Shown piece after piece: positions 34,314-42,316 of a stretch of DNA of 64,000 nucleotides. This stretch comes from Paenibacillus_AB sp036577625 (lineage in GTDB: Bacteria; Bacillota; Bacilli; Paenibacillales; NBRC-103111). Position numbers and translations under genes: made by a program. Under the pieces are notes generated by a model. It was given only the letters and a program-made list of their open reading frames with translations. It made no database searches and was not told the DNA's origin. Position 1 is the stretch's first letter. The number at the start of each line of letters is the position of its first letter. The stretch lies in contig NZ_JARBDC010000033.1 in NCBI RefSeq assembly GCF_036577625.1, positions 1 through 64,000 of the forward strand. Reading direction: 5' to 3'.

Positions 34314-37229
34314 ATGCCAATGCTCCGATTTTTGTACCGCAAAATGTGGAACAACCGCTGGATGACGCTCAGCACGCTGCTCGGGCTCATCGTCGCGGTT
34401 TCGTTCACGACCAGCATCCCGATGTATTCCGACGGATCGCTCAAGCGGGTCGTCGCGAAAACGCTGCTCGACAATACGGACGGCTTGCCGCCGGGCTCGA
34501 CCCTCATTCGTTACCAGGCGGTCGGAGCCGACAAAGCCGACCTCGATTCGCTGAAGGACGTCGACGCGTATATCGCCGAAGACATTCCGAAACAGATCGG
34601 CTTTCCGGTGTCGACCTACGTGCGGACGTATTCCATCCGCAGCTCGCAGGTGACGCCGGTCGATCCGACAAAGACCGACCCGAGCAAGCGCCGGCAAATG
34701 ACGATATCGGCATGGAGCGGCCTGCAGGATCATGTCGAGATGGCGAGCGGCAGCCCGTTTTCGAACGAGGTGAAAAACGGCGTCATCGAGGCGATCGTTC
34801 TCGAGGAGGCGATGTACCGGGGCGACTTCCGCGTCGGCGACGAATTCAACTACCCGCTGACGGGAGGGCTCGGCATCCCGCCGCTGAAGGTCAAGGTCGT
34901 CGGCACGTTCAAGCCGAAGCAGGAAAACGACCCGTATTGGTATCAAGGCTTCGAAGGACTGCTCTCCAGCTTGATCGTCAGCGAGGACGTATTTCAGAAA
35001 GAGCTGCTGCAGCAAAAGAAAATTCCGCTGAACTTGGCGAATTGGTATTACGCCTTCGATTTGCGGGAAATCAAGACGAGCCAGCTGTCCGATTTGACGC
35101 GCATCCTGGACCGTCTCGACATTACGCTGTACCAGAAGCTGAAAGAAACGAAGGTCGACTACTCGTTCAAAGACATGCTGTCCGAGTTCAAAAAGCAAAG
35201 CTTGCAAATGCAAATGATGCTGTTCACGCTGGCGGCGCCGATGCTCGCCATGGTGTTCTATTATATCGTCATGAACGCCCGCCAGTCGCTCGACCGGCAG
35301 CGAAGCGACATCGCCGTGCTGCGAAGCAGAGGCGGCAGTACGCGGCAAATCGTTTGGATTTATTTGCTGGAAGGCGTTTTGCTCGGCGGCATTGCGATGC
35401 TGATCGGTCCGTTCATCGGCTATTTGATGGCCAAAGGGATCGGCTCGTCGAACGGCTTCCTCGCCTTCGTCGACCGCAAGGCGGTACCCGTCGGCGTGAC
35501 CGGCGAAGCGCTGCTGTACGGCGCGTCGGCGGTCGTGCTCGCGATTGTCGCGAGCGTCATACCGGCCGTGTCGTTCGCCCGCTCGTCGATCGTCAGCTAC
35601 AAGCAGCAGCTGGCCCGTTCGGACCGGAAGCCGCTTTGGCAGCGCTGGTTTCTCGACATCGCGCTTGTCGGTCTGGCCGGTTACGGCTATTATGCGTTCC
35701 AGAACGTGCAAATATTATCGGAGAGAACGGGGCTGTCGAACGATCAGCTTCAGGTGCATCCGCTGCTGTTTTTCGTGCCGGCGCTGGCCATATTCGCGCT
35801 GGGGCTGTTTTTCCTGAGGCTGTTCCCGTGGCTGCTGAAGCTGGCGGGCTGGCTCGGCAAAACGTTTTTGCCCGTGCCGATCTATTTGACGCTGACGCAG
35901 CTGTCGCGGTCGTCCAAGGCGTATTATCCGCTCATGCTGCTCCTGATCCTGACGCTCGGACTCGGCGTATATAACTCGTCGGCGGCGCGGACGATCGACT
36001 TGAATTCGACGGAACGGACGCTGTACCAATTCGGCGCCGACGTCGTCCTGCAGCCGGTGTGGGAAGCTTATTCAGAGATGACGCCCCCGTCGCAAAACGG
36101 CGGAGAGGGCCAGGGACAAGGCCAAGGACAAGGCCAAGGACAGGGCGGCCAAGGCCAAGGGGGCCAAGGCGGTCAAGGCGGAGGCCAAGGCGGCGGTCCA
36201 GGCGGCCAAGGCGAGCAAAACTCGAAAATGCTGTACATCGAGCCGCCGTTCGAAATGTACAAAACGCTCGAAGGCGTCGAACACGCGACGCGGGTGCTGC
36301 AGACGAAAGGCAACGTGGTCGTGTCGGGCAAATCGCTCGGCCAAGGAACCGTCATGGGCATCGACAACGTCGACTTCAACGAGGTCGGCTGGTTCCGGGA
36401 CGATCTGTTTCCGGCGAAGCCGTGGCAATATTTGAACTTGCTCGGCGCGTTCGACGGTCAAGGCGTGCTCGTATCGGAATCGTTCGCGAGCAAAAATCAG
36501 CTGAAGCCCGGCGACTTGATTTCGATCGCCGTTTCCCAGCAAATGGTCGAATTCGTCATTGTCGGCACCGTACCGTATTGGCCGTCGCTGTATCCGAACC
36601 AGTCGCCGTTTTTCATCGCCAATCTCGACTACATATTCGACAGTGCGCCGATTACGCCGTACGACGTATGGATCAAAATGAAGCCCGGCGCCAAGCTGAC
36701 GCCGATCATCGAATCGATTCAGGCGAAAGGGATCCAGCTCGCCGGCTACAAGGACGTCCGCAACGAGCTGATTACGCAAAGCAAGCATCCGTCCAGAGGC
36801 GGCGTGTTCGGCATCTTAAGCCTCGGCTTCCTCGTCTCGGTGCTCATATCGCTCATCGGATACGTGCTGTACTGGTTTTTCAACCTGTCAAGCCGGGTTG
36901 TTCAGTTCGGCGTGCTGCGGGCGATGGGGCTGTCGCGCCGGCAGCTAACCGGGATGCTCATGCTGGAGCAGCTGTTTACGGCAGGGCTGTCGATCGCCCT
37001 CGGCTTTACGATCGGCAAGCTGACGAGCCTGTTGTTTTTGCCGTTTTTGCAGACGGCGGGCAGCGCCGCGACCCAAGTGCCGCCGTTCCGAGTCGTATTC
37101 GAGGCGAAGGACATGTATCAGCTTTACGGCGTCGTCGCCTTCATGATGGTGACGGGAGCGACGCTGCTGCTGCTGCATATCCGCAGGCTGAGAGTGCATC
37201 AGGCGGTCAAGCTGGGGGAGGAGCGGTAA
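34314..37229 (+). CDS. FtsX-family ABC permease, two-domain, with Gly/Gln-rich loop
   Basis: This 971-residue membrane protein has one N-terminal helix (TLLGLIVAVSFTTSI), an extracellular domain, a first FtsX core (about 305-430, LAAPMLAMVFYYIVMNARQS), further helices near 445-560, a large second extracellular domain and a second FtsX core near 835-960 (GFLVSVLISLIGYVLYWFF). Inside the second extracellular domain lies a run of Gly/Gln pairs (about 598-638, DNA 36107-36220) made of GGCCAAGGACAA-type repeats. GGGGAGATAACG precedes the ATG. It is the transport core of this operon. Substrate unknown; peptide or lipid export fits the family. Confidence 0.88.
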   Translation: MPMLRFLYRKMWNNRWMTLSTLLGLIVAVSFTTSIPMYSDGSLKRVVAKTLLDNTDGLPPGSTLIRYQAVGADKADLDSLKDVDAYIAEDIPKQIGFPVSTYVRTYSIRSSQVTPVDPTKTDPSKRRQMTISAWSGLQDHVEMASGSPFSNEVKNGVIEAIVLEEAMYRGDFRVGDEFNYPLTGGLGIPPLKVKVVGTFKPKQENDPYWYQGFEGLLSSLIVSEDVFQKELLQQKKIPLNLANWYYAFDLREIKTSQLSDLTRILDRLDITLYQKLKETKVDYSFKDMLSEFKKQSLQMQMMLFTLAAPMLAMVFYYIVMNARQSLDRQRSDIAVLRSRGGSTRQIVWIYLLEGVLLGGIAMLIGPFIGYLMAKGIGSSNGFLAFVDRKAVPVGVTGEALLYGASAVVLAIVASVIPAVSFARSSIVSYKQQLARSDRKPLWQRWFLDIALVGLAGYGYYAFQNVQILSERTGLSNDQLQVHPLLFFVPALAIFALGLFFLRLFPWLLKLAGWLGKTFLPVPIYLTLTQLSRSSKAYYPLMLLLILTLGLGVYNSSAARTIDLNSTERTLYQFGADVVLQPVWEAYSEMTPPSQNGGEGQGQGQGQGQGQGGQGQGGQGGQGGGQGGGPGGQGEQNSKMLYIEPPFEMYKTLEGVEHATRVLQTKGNVVVSGKSLGQGTVMGIDNVDFNEVGWFRDDLFPAKPWQYLNLLGAFDGQGVLVSESFASKNQLKPGDLISIAVSQQMVEFVIVGTVPYWPSLYPNQSPFFIANLDYIFDSAPITPYDVWIKMKPGAKLTPIIESIQAKGIQLAGYKDVRNELITQSKHPSRGGVFGILSLGFLVSVLISLIGYVLYWFFNLSSRVVQFGVLRAMGLSRRQLTGMLMLEQLFTAGLSIALGFTIGKLTSLLFLPFLQTAGSAATQVPPFRVVFEAKDMYQLYGVVAFMMVTGATLLLLHIRRLRVHQAVKLGEER

Positions 37230-37232
37230 CCG

Positions 37233-38108
37233 ATGATCGTTTGCGAAGGACTCGTCAAAATTTACAAAACCGACGACATCGAGGTCGTCGCGCTGCAAGG
37301 ACTCAACATAACGGTGGAAACCGGCGAAATGATGGCGATTATCGGCAACAGCGGAAGCGGTAAATCGACGATGCTGAACATTTTGGGCGGTCTCGACCGC
37401 CCGTCGGCCGGGCAAGTGCGCGTCGGCGAATGGGATTTGCTGAAAATTACCGACGATCAGCTTGTCGAATACAAGCGCAAGACGGTCGGATTCATTTGGC
37501 AAAACAACGCCCGCAACTTGCTTCCGTACTTGAGCGCTTTGGAAAACGTGGAAATGCCGATGATGCTGAGCGGCAAAATCGACCGCCCGTACGCGAAGCA
37601 GCTGCTGGAGTGGGTCGGGCTGAAGGAAAGGCTGCACAACAAGCTGTACCAGCTGTCCGGCGGGGAGCAGCAGCGCGTCGCGATCGCGATATCGCTCGCC
37701 AACAGGCCGTCGCTGCTGCTGGCCGACGAGCCGACCGGCTCCGTCGATACGCAGACGTCGGACATGATCATGGACATTTTCCGCAGGCTGAACAAGGAAT
37801 TGGGCGTTACGATCGTCATCGTCACCCACGATTTGACGCTCGCGAGCAAAGTCGACCGGGTGGTGGCGATTCGCGACGGGATGACGAGCACCGAGTTTAT
37901 AAAGCGCAACCCGAACCTCGACGCGGGAAAAAGCATGAATGAAGGGCACGAGGAATACGTCGTGCTCGATCGGGCGGGACGCCTGCAAATTCCGAAGCCA
38001 TTTTTGCAGGCGCTGCAAATTACGAACAAGGCGTCGATGGAATTCGACGGAAAGACGATCACGATCAAGGCGCCGAATCAATTGGGGGGAAATCCGGATG
38101 ACGAATAA
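37233..38108 (+). CDS. ABC transporter ATP-binding protein (second of the export operon)
   Basis: This 291-residue ATPase has Walker A GNSGSGKST (about 37-45), signature LSGGEQQR, Walker B LLLADEPTGSVD and VTHD. After the core, a ~60-residue tail (from KRNPNLDAGKSMNEGHEEYV, with VLDRAGRLQIP) resembles an AbrB/SpoVT-like beta fold at the very end; this is a weak impression. GGGGGAGGAGC precedes the ATG. Its 3' end overlaps the next gene by 11 bp. Two ATPases with one permease suggest a heteromeric pair. Confidence 0.88.
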   Translation: MIVCEGLVKIYKTDDIEVVALQGLNITVETGEMMAIIGNSGSGKSTMLNILGGLDRPSAGQVRVGEWDLLKITDDQLVEYKRKTVGFIWQNNARNLLPYLSALENVEMPMMLSGKIDRPYAKQLLEWVGLKERLHNKLYQLSGGEQQRVAIAISLANRPSLLLADEPTGSVDTQTSDMIMDIFRRLNKELGVTIVIVTHDLTLASKVDRVVAIRDGMTSTEFIKRNPNLDAGKSMNEGHEEYVVLDRAGRLQIPKPFLQALQITNKASMEFDGKTITIKAPNQLGGNPDDE

Positions 38109-39624
38109 TCAGAAGCCGAAATGGCTCCGTACGGTAACCGGCATGACGCTGGTCGCGACATTGACCGTACCGGTGCTGGCCGCATGCAACAAAGGAGCGG
38201 CGAACGACGATAAAACGGAGCGGGTGCTGCGCATCGCGACGATGTATTACAGCGGGGACGAAGACGAATATTTCCGCCAGCAATTTACCGAAATATTCGA
38301 ATTCAGCAATCCGAACATCAAGGTCGAGATCGTGTCGGCGATGAATCCGAATCAATACCGGTACGGCGGCAGACCGGAAGGCGAGAAGCCGGAAGATCCG
38401 AACGAAAAAATGAAAGAGCTGATGAAGGGCGACAATCCGCCCGATGTCGTCATGATCAACTACGAACAGCTTCCGGACCTGGTCGCGAACAATATGCTGA
38501 AGCAGCTGGACGGCGACATCGCGAAAGACAAATTCGACATATCGGACATCGTGCCCGCCGTTATCGACGGAATCAAGGCGGCCGGCGACGGCAAGCTGTA
38601 CGCGCTTGCGCCTACGTTTTCGTCGCAGGTGCTGCTTTATAATAAGAAGCCGTTCGACGATGCCGGCATGCAGTATCCGAAGGACGGCATGACGTGGGAC
38701 GAAATGTTCGATCTCGCGCGCCGCGTGGCCAAAGGAGAAGGCGAAAACCGCGTTTACGGCTTCGGCTTCAACCAATACGCCTCCGGCTCGAAGGAAAGCC
38801 TGTTCCATGAGATGGAAGCCTATGTCGCGCCGCTTCAGCTGCGCATGTTCAACGATGCGGCCGATGCGCTTACCGTCGCTTCTCCGGGTTGGGAAAAAGT
38901 ATGGACGACGATGATACAGCTGAGCAAGGATAAAATATTCCCGGAGCCGATCGATTACAGCAAAATGGACGCGGCAAGACGCGCGGCCATGGAAAGCGGC
39001 CAGTACAATCCGTTCCAGAACAATCCGTTTATGAACGGCAAGCTCGCGATGACGATCGGCCATCAGTATACGATCAACGAATTAATCCAGGCGAACAAAA
39101 ACGCGGCCAACATTAAAGGCTATACGCCGATCGATTGGGATATCGTCACGATGCCGACGCATCCGGAGCAAAACGGACTCGGCGGCAGCGTCTACTTTAA
39201 CGGCTTGATGGGCATTAACACGAAGGCGCAAAACTCGGCCGACGCCTGGAAGTTCATCAAATTCATCAACGGCGAAGAGTGGGCGAAGCTGAAGTCGAAG
39301 AGCGTCAACCAGCTCGTGTCCCGCTCGAAATATATCCAGCCGCGCGACGGCCTGCAGTATAACATCAAGGCGTTTACGACGCTCAAGCCGGTGCCGATCG
39401 AAAACGAGATGAGCAAGTTGTCCCGTCAATACCGCAATATTTATCAGATCCGTTCGATGGGGGCGCAATATTTCAAAAAGGCGCTTGAAGGCACGTCGAC
39501 CGTCAGCGACGCGCTCAAGGAATGGCAAACCGCGGGAGACGCGGCGCTGAAGCAAATGAAAGAAAACCCGGACGCCCCGATCAACATGCCGGGCGGCAAA
39601 GGAATGGCCGTCCCGATGTGGTAA
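38098..39624 (+). CDS. Extracellular solute-binding lipoprotein attached to the export operon
   Basis: This 508-residue family 1 solute-binding protein has a lipoprotein signal ending LAAC (Cys30). The fold continues with LLYNKKPFDDAGMQYPKDGMTWDEM and ends FMGINTK-type and SKYIQPRDGL motifs. It is related to the two other binding proteins in this window but longer. GGGGGGA precedes the ATG, which overlaps the ATPase stop. No importer permease follows. An importer-type binding protein tied to a MacB-like exporter is unusual, so it may serve as a sensor or chaperone on the exporter; this is inference. Confidence 0.88.
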   Translation: MTNNQKPKWLRTVTGMTLVATLTVPVLAACNKGAANDDKTERVLRIATMYYSGDEDEYFRQQFTEIFEFSNPNIKVEIVSAMNPNQYRYGGRPEGEKPEDPNEKMKELMKGDNPPDVVMINYEQLPDLVANNMLKQLDGDIAKDKFDISDIVPAVIDGIKAAGDGKLYALAPTFSSQVLLYNKKPFDDAGMQYPKDGMTWDEMFDLARRVAKGEGENRVYGFGFNQYASGSKESLFHEMEAYVAPLQLRMFNDAADALTVASPGWEKVWTTMIQLSKDKIFPEPIDYSKMDAARRAAMESGQYNPFQNNPFMNGKLAMTIGHQYTINELIQANKNAANIKGYTPIDWDIVTMPTHPEQNGLGGSVYFNGLMGINTKAQNSADAWKFIKFINGEEWAKLKSKSVNQLVSRSKYIQPRDGLQYNIKAFTTLKPVPIENEMSKLSRQYRNIYQIRSMGAQYFKKALEGTSTVSDALKEWQTAGDAALKQMKENPDAPINMPGGKGMAVPMW

Positions 39625-39647
39625 TGCAGGACTGCGTCCCGAACGAC

Positions 39648-39684
39648 CCGGACCGCCGACGCGCGGTCCGGCTTTGTTTTTTCC
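39648..39684 (+). terminator. Terminator of the export operon
   Basis: CCGGACCGC (39648-39656) pairs with GCGGTCCGG (39663-39671), followed by CTTTGTTTTTT. Confidence 0.9.
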
Positions 39685-39756
39685 GTTTATTAGCCGCGCG
39701 GCCGATCCGAATCCGTGCTATAATGGATTACATCTGACATCCGGGGGGAGATTTCC

Positions 39757-40311
39757 ATGCCAATCCGTGTTCATAGCAAAGACGTGAAAGAAGCCGCCCT
39801 GCGCAAGCTGGCCGAACGCGGCGTGCAGCTGGAAGATATCGCGAGCATCGTATACGAGATGCAATCTCCCTATAACGCGGGACTGAGACTGGATCAATGC
39901 TTGGAAAGCGTGCGGGCCGTGCTGGAAAAGCGCGAGCTGCAGCATGCCATCCTGGTCGGCATCGAGCTCGACCAGCTTGCCGAGAAGAAGCTGCTGTCCG
40001 AGCCGCTGCAGTCGATCGTCGCGTCCGACGAAGGGCTGTTCGGCTGCGACGAGACGCTCGCGCTGGGCTCCGTGTTCGGGTACGGCAGCATCGCCGTCAC
40101 GACGTTCGGCCATTTGGACAAACATAAAACCGGCATTATCAAACGGCTCGATACGAAGACAGGCAAAGGCGTCCATACGTTTTTGGACGATCTCGTGGCG
40201 AGCATCGCCGCCTCCGCATCGAGCCGGATCGCCCACCGGTTGCGCGACGAAGAAGAGCGGAGAGAGCAAGCCGAAATCGCCGCGACGGCGATGGAAGAAA
40301 ACGCGGGCTGA
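39757..40311 (+). CDS. pgpA: Phosphatidylglycerophosphatase A family protein
   Basis: The 184-residue product matches the Gram-positive PgpA/YutG group, with LAERGVQLEDIASIVYEMQ, the metal-site region AILVGIELDQLAEKKLLSEPLQSIV, and the C-terminal GKGVHTFLDDLVASIAASASSRIAHR. The family removes the phosphate from phosphatidylglycerophosphate or an analogue. It lacks obvious membrane helices, as the Bacillus YutG type does. GGGGGGAGATTTCC precedes the ATG. A terminator follows at once, so it is a single-gene unit. Confidence 0.85.
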   Translation: MPIRVHSKDVKEAALRKLAERGVQLEDIASIVYEMQSPYNAGLRLDQCLESVRAVLEKRELQHAILVGIELDQLAEKKLLSEPLQSIVASDEGLFGCDETLALGSVFGYGSIAVTTFGHLDKHKTGIIKRLDTKTGKGVHTFLDDLVASIAASASSRIAHRLRDEEERREQAEIAATAMEENAG

Positions 40312-40329
40312 CCAGAAAGGCCGATATCC

Positions 40330-40368
40330 AATCCCCGAAACGATCCCGTTTTCGGGGATTTTTCTCTT
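40330..40368 (+). terminator. Terminator after the pgpA-like gene
   Basis: AATCCCCGAAA (40330-40340) pairs with TTTCGGGGATT (40350-40360), followed by TTTCTCTTTTTT. Confidence 0.9.
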
Positions 40369-40439
40369 TTTTGGGCGAGCGTCCGAAAAAAAATCGGAGA
40401 GTTGGGATATGCTATACAGTAGAACAACTTGCGCGAAAG

Positions 40440-40451
40440 GAACGATCGTTC
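40440..40451. promoter_or_regulatory. Perfect 12-bp palindrome at the start of a small gene
   Basis: GAACGATCGTTC is a perfect palindrome that fits the LexA core in 11 of 12 positions (one central purine is T). It lies 3 bp before ATG 40455. LexA binding here is uncertain. Confidence 0.35.
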
Positions 40452-40454
40452 GAA

Positions 40455-40619
40455 ATGAAATGGGTGTATTGGGTCAAACTGTACGAAAGCAAATTTCAAG
40501 CGGGCTGCCTGGCCAAGCGGATGGAGGAAGACTGGTGGATTTACGGGTACGAATGCCCGCAAACGGTCGAAGTATACCGTTCCAAAAAAGGCCGGTTCGG
40601 CGTCCGCTATCAATTGTAA
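40455..40619 (+). CDS. 54-residue uncharacterised protein
   Basis: The product begins MKWVYWVKLYESKFQAG and ends in GRFGVRYQL. It is aromatic-rich (YWW and WWIYGYECP) with one Cys pair too distant for a zinc site. It has no signal peptide or helix. AAAGGA is 13 bp before the ATG, rather far, so start and gene are moderately supported. It is followed by the tRNA promoter. No family is recognised. Confidence 0.5.
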   Translation: MKWVYWVKLYESKFQAGCLAKRMEEDWWIYGYECPQTVEVYRSKKGRFGVRYQL

Positions 40620-40643
40620 CGCGAGTTTTCCTAAAAAATAGGG

Positions 40644-40673
40644 TTGACACGTCATCGGCCTGTAGTGTATATT
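40644..40673 (+). promoter_or_regulatory. Promoter of the tRNA pair
   Basis: TTGACA (40644-40649) and TATATT (40668-40673) are spaced by 18 bp, ending about 44 bp before the first tRNA. Confidence 0.8.
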
Positions 40674-40716
40674 TATTTTTGTCGCTGTTTGAATCAACTG
40701 AACGATTTCATACTGA

Positions 40717-40790
<74 letters not shown>

Positions 40791-40811
40791 TTCGTTTTTT
40801 TGCGAGAGTAA

Positions 40812-40888
40812 GGGCCCTTAGCTCAGTTGGTTAGAGCGGTCGGCTCATAACCGATTGGTCGGGGGTTCGAGTCCCTCAGGGCCCACCA
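40812..40888 (+). tRNA. tRNA with CAU anticodon, probably tRNA-Ile2 (lysidine)
   Basis: GGGCCCT (40812-40818) pairs with AGGGCCC (40878-40884), and CCA is encoded at 40886-40888. The anticodon is CAU. C4-G69 and C5-G68 and the loop CTCATAACC match Ile2 rather than elongator Met of Bacillus. If so, TilS modifies the C to lysidine to read AUA. Elongator Met is the alternative. Confidence 0.8.
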
Positions 40889-40935
40889 CATTCAGTTCTC
40901 GCAGCGTCGAACGGAAATCATACATAACACGTAAC

Positions 40936-40996
40936 GAACGTCTTGCTTCGTCGATCGCCTTCGAGCGGCCGAACGATGCAGGGCGTTCTTTTTTTT
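40936..40996 (+). terminator. Probable terminator of the tRNA unit
   Basis: GAACGTCTTGC (40936-40946) can pair over 11 positions, G-U included, with GCAGGGCGTTC (40978-40988), followed by a run of Ts. The large loop makes it less certain. Confidence 0.6.
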
Positions 40997-41142
40997 GCGA
41001 TTTTTTGCGAAATGGTCCATATCGGTAATAGAAATGTCCAGATCAACCATGAAATCGACAGGGCCGGATGATTATGATTGAAGTAACCGGACGACATCGA
41101 CATCCAGCGAAAAACGAACAACCGGCGGAGGGAGACATGCAA

Positions 41143-42216
41143 ATGAGCGGGAGCGAGCCGATCCACATCGGCATTCTCGGATTCGCCCACGGCCACGTCC
41201 ATACGTATTGCGACGAATGGAAAAACGGCGAACACGGCGTCCGGGTGGCGGCCGGCTGGGACCGCGACGCGGAACGGCTGGGCAAGGCGGCCGCCGCATA
41301 CGGATTGCAGCCGTTCGAAACCGTCCCGGAGCTGCTCGCCCGGGAAGACATTCGCGCCGTCGTCGTCGCGTCGGAAACTTCGCTTCATGCGGAGCTCGTC
41401 GAGCAGGCGGCGAAAGCGGGGAAAACGGTTATCCTGCAAAAACCGCTGGCGCTGACGATGCGCGAAGCGGACCGGATCGTCGAAGCCGTCAACGGCGGCG
41501 GCATCCGCTTTACGCTCGCCTGGCAAATGCGGGTCGACCCGCAAAACGTGCAGATGAAGCGTTGGATCGAAAGCGGCGAGCTGGGGCGGCTGTTCTCGGT
41601 CAGACGCAGACACGGTCTGGCGATGGGGCTCCAAGCGAGCTTCGCCGATTCGTGGCACGTGCAGCCGGAATGGAATCGGGACATATGGGCGGACGACGCC
41701 TCGCACCCGATCGACCTGCTCCACTTCTGGCTCGGCATGCCGGAAAGCGTCACCGCGGAAATCGAGACGCTGTACAACCCGCGCATTCCGATGGACAACG
41801 GCATCGCGATTTTCCGTTATCCGGGCGGGCCGATCGCGGAGGTGAGCTGCTCGTTCACCTGCCATGCCGCCGAAAACACGACGGAAATCGTCGGCGAGCG
41901 CGGCACGGTCGTGCAAAATTACGGCGATGCGCCGAGCTGCAACGTCCCGCGTCCGCCGGGCGCCGGAGCCGGGCTCAAACGGTACGACGCCGCGGCGGGC
42001 GTCTGGACGGCGAGCGACGTCGAAAGTCCGCCGAACCACGGGCATCGCATCCGCGCGCTGGCGAAGCCGCTCGCGGAGTTCGTCCGCGGGGAGCGCGGTC
42101 CGATCGCGACGGCGGAGGAGGGACGAACGTCGCTGCGCATGGTGCTGGCCTGCTACGCCTCCGCGCGGCAGGGGCGCCGGGTGACGCTGGACGACCCGAT
42201 GATTTTCGCCATGTAA
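41143..42216 (+). CDS. Gfo/Idh/MocA family oxidoreductase
   Basis: This 357-residue NAD(P)-dependent sugar dehydrogenase has a Rossmann start HIGILGFAHGHVHTYCDEW, with the usual Gly pattern changed to GFAHGH. The catalytic Lys motif is LQKPLALT (Gln for the typical Glu before it). The SHPIDLLHFWLGM region carries the conserved Asp/His. The start at 41143 has GGAGGGAG 8 bp before it; an earlier in-frame ATG 6 bp upstream is too close to that site. It heads a cluster with two more oxidoreductases, an isomerase, sulfatase-fold proteins and an APS kinase. Substrate unknown; inositol or uronic-type sugars fit the family. Confidence 0.88.
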   Translation: MSGSEPIHIGILGFAHGHVHTYCDEWKNGEHGVRVAAGWDRDAERLGKAAAAYGLQPFETVPELLAREDIRAVVVASETSLHAELVEQAAKAGKTVILQKPLALTMREADRIVEAVNGGGIRFTLAWQMRVDPQNVQMKRWIESGELGRLFSVRRRHGLAMGLQASFADSWHVQPEWNRDIWADDASHPIDLLHFWLGMPESVTAEIETLYNPRIPMDNGIAIFRYPGGPIAEVSCSFTCHAAENTTEIVGERGTVVQNYGDAPSCNVPRPPGAGAGLKRYDAAAGVWTASDVESPPNHGHRIRALAKPLAEFVRGERGPIATAEEGRTSLRMVLACYASARQGRRVTLDDPMIFAM

Positions 42217-42231
42217 GCGCAGCCGGAGCAG

Positions 42232-42245
42232 TGGAAACGGTTTCA
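42232..42245. promoter_or_regulatory. cre-like site between oxidoreductase genes
   Basis: TGGAAACGGTTTCA matches the cre consensus in 12 of 14 positions and is nearly palindromic. It lies 71 bp before the second oxidoreductase start, hinting at catabolite control of the cluster. Confidence 0.5.
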
Positions 42246-42316
42246 ATCCAATCGAACGAGAAAGGCGGGTGAAGTTTCCGGCATTCGCGCGGGCGAATGA
42301 ACCGGAGACGGGAAAG

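Noticed and set aside
34314..37229. Split or frameshifted FtsX permease
   Set aside because: The reading frame is continuous for 971 codons with two FtsX cores; the Gly/Gln stretch keeps frame.
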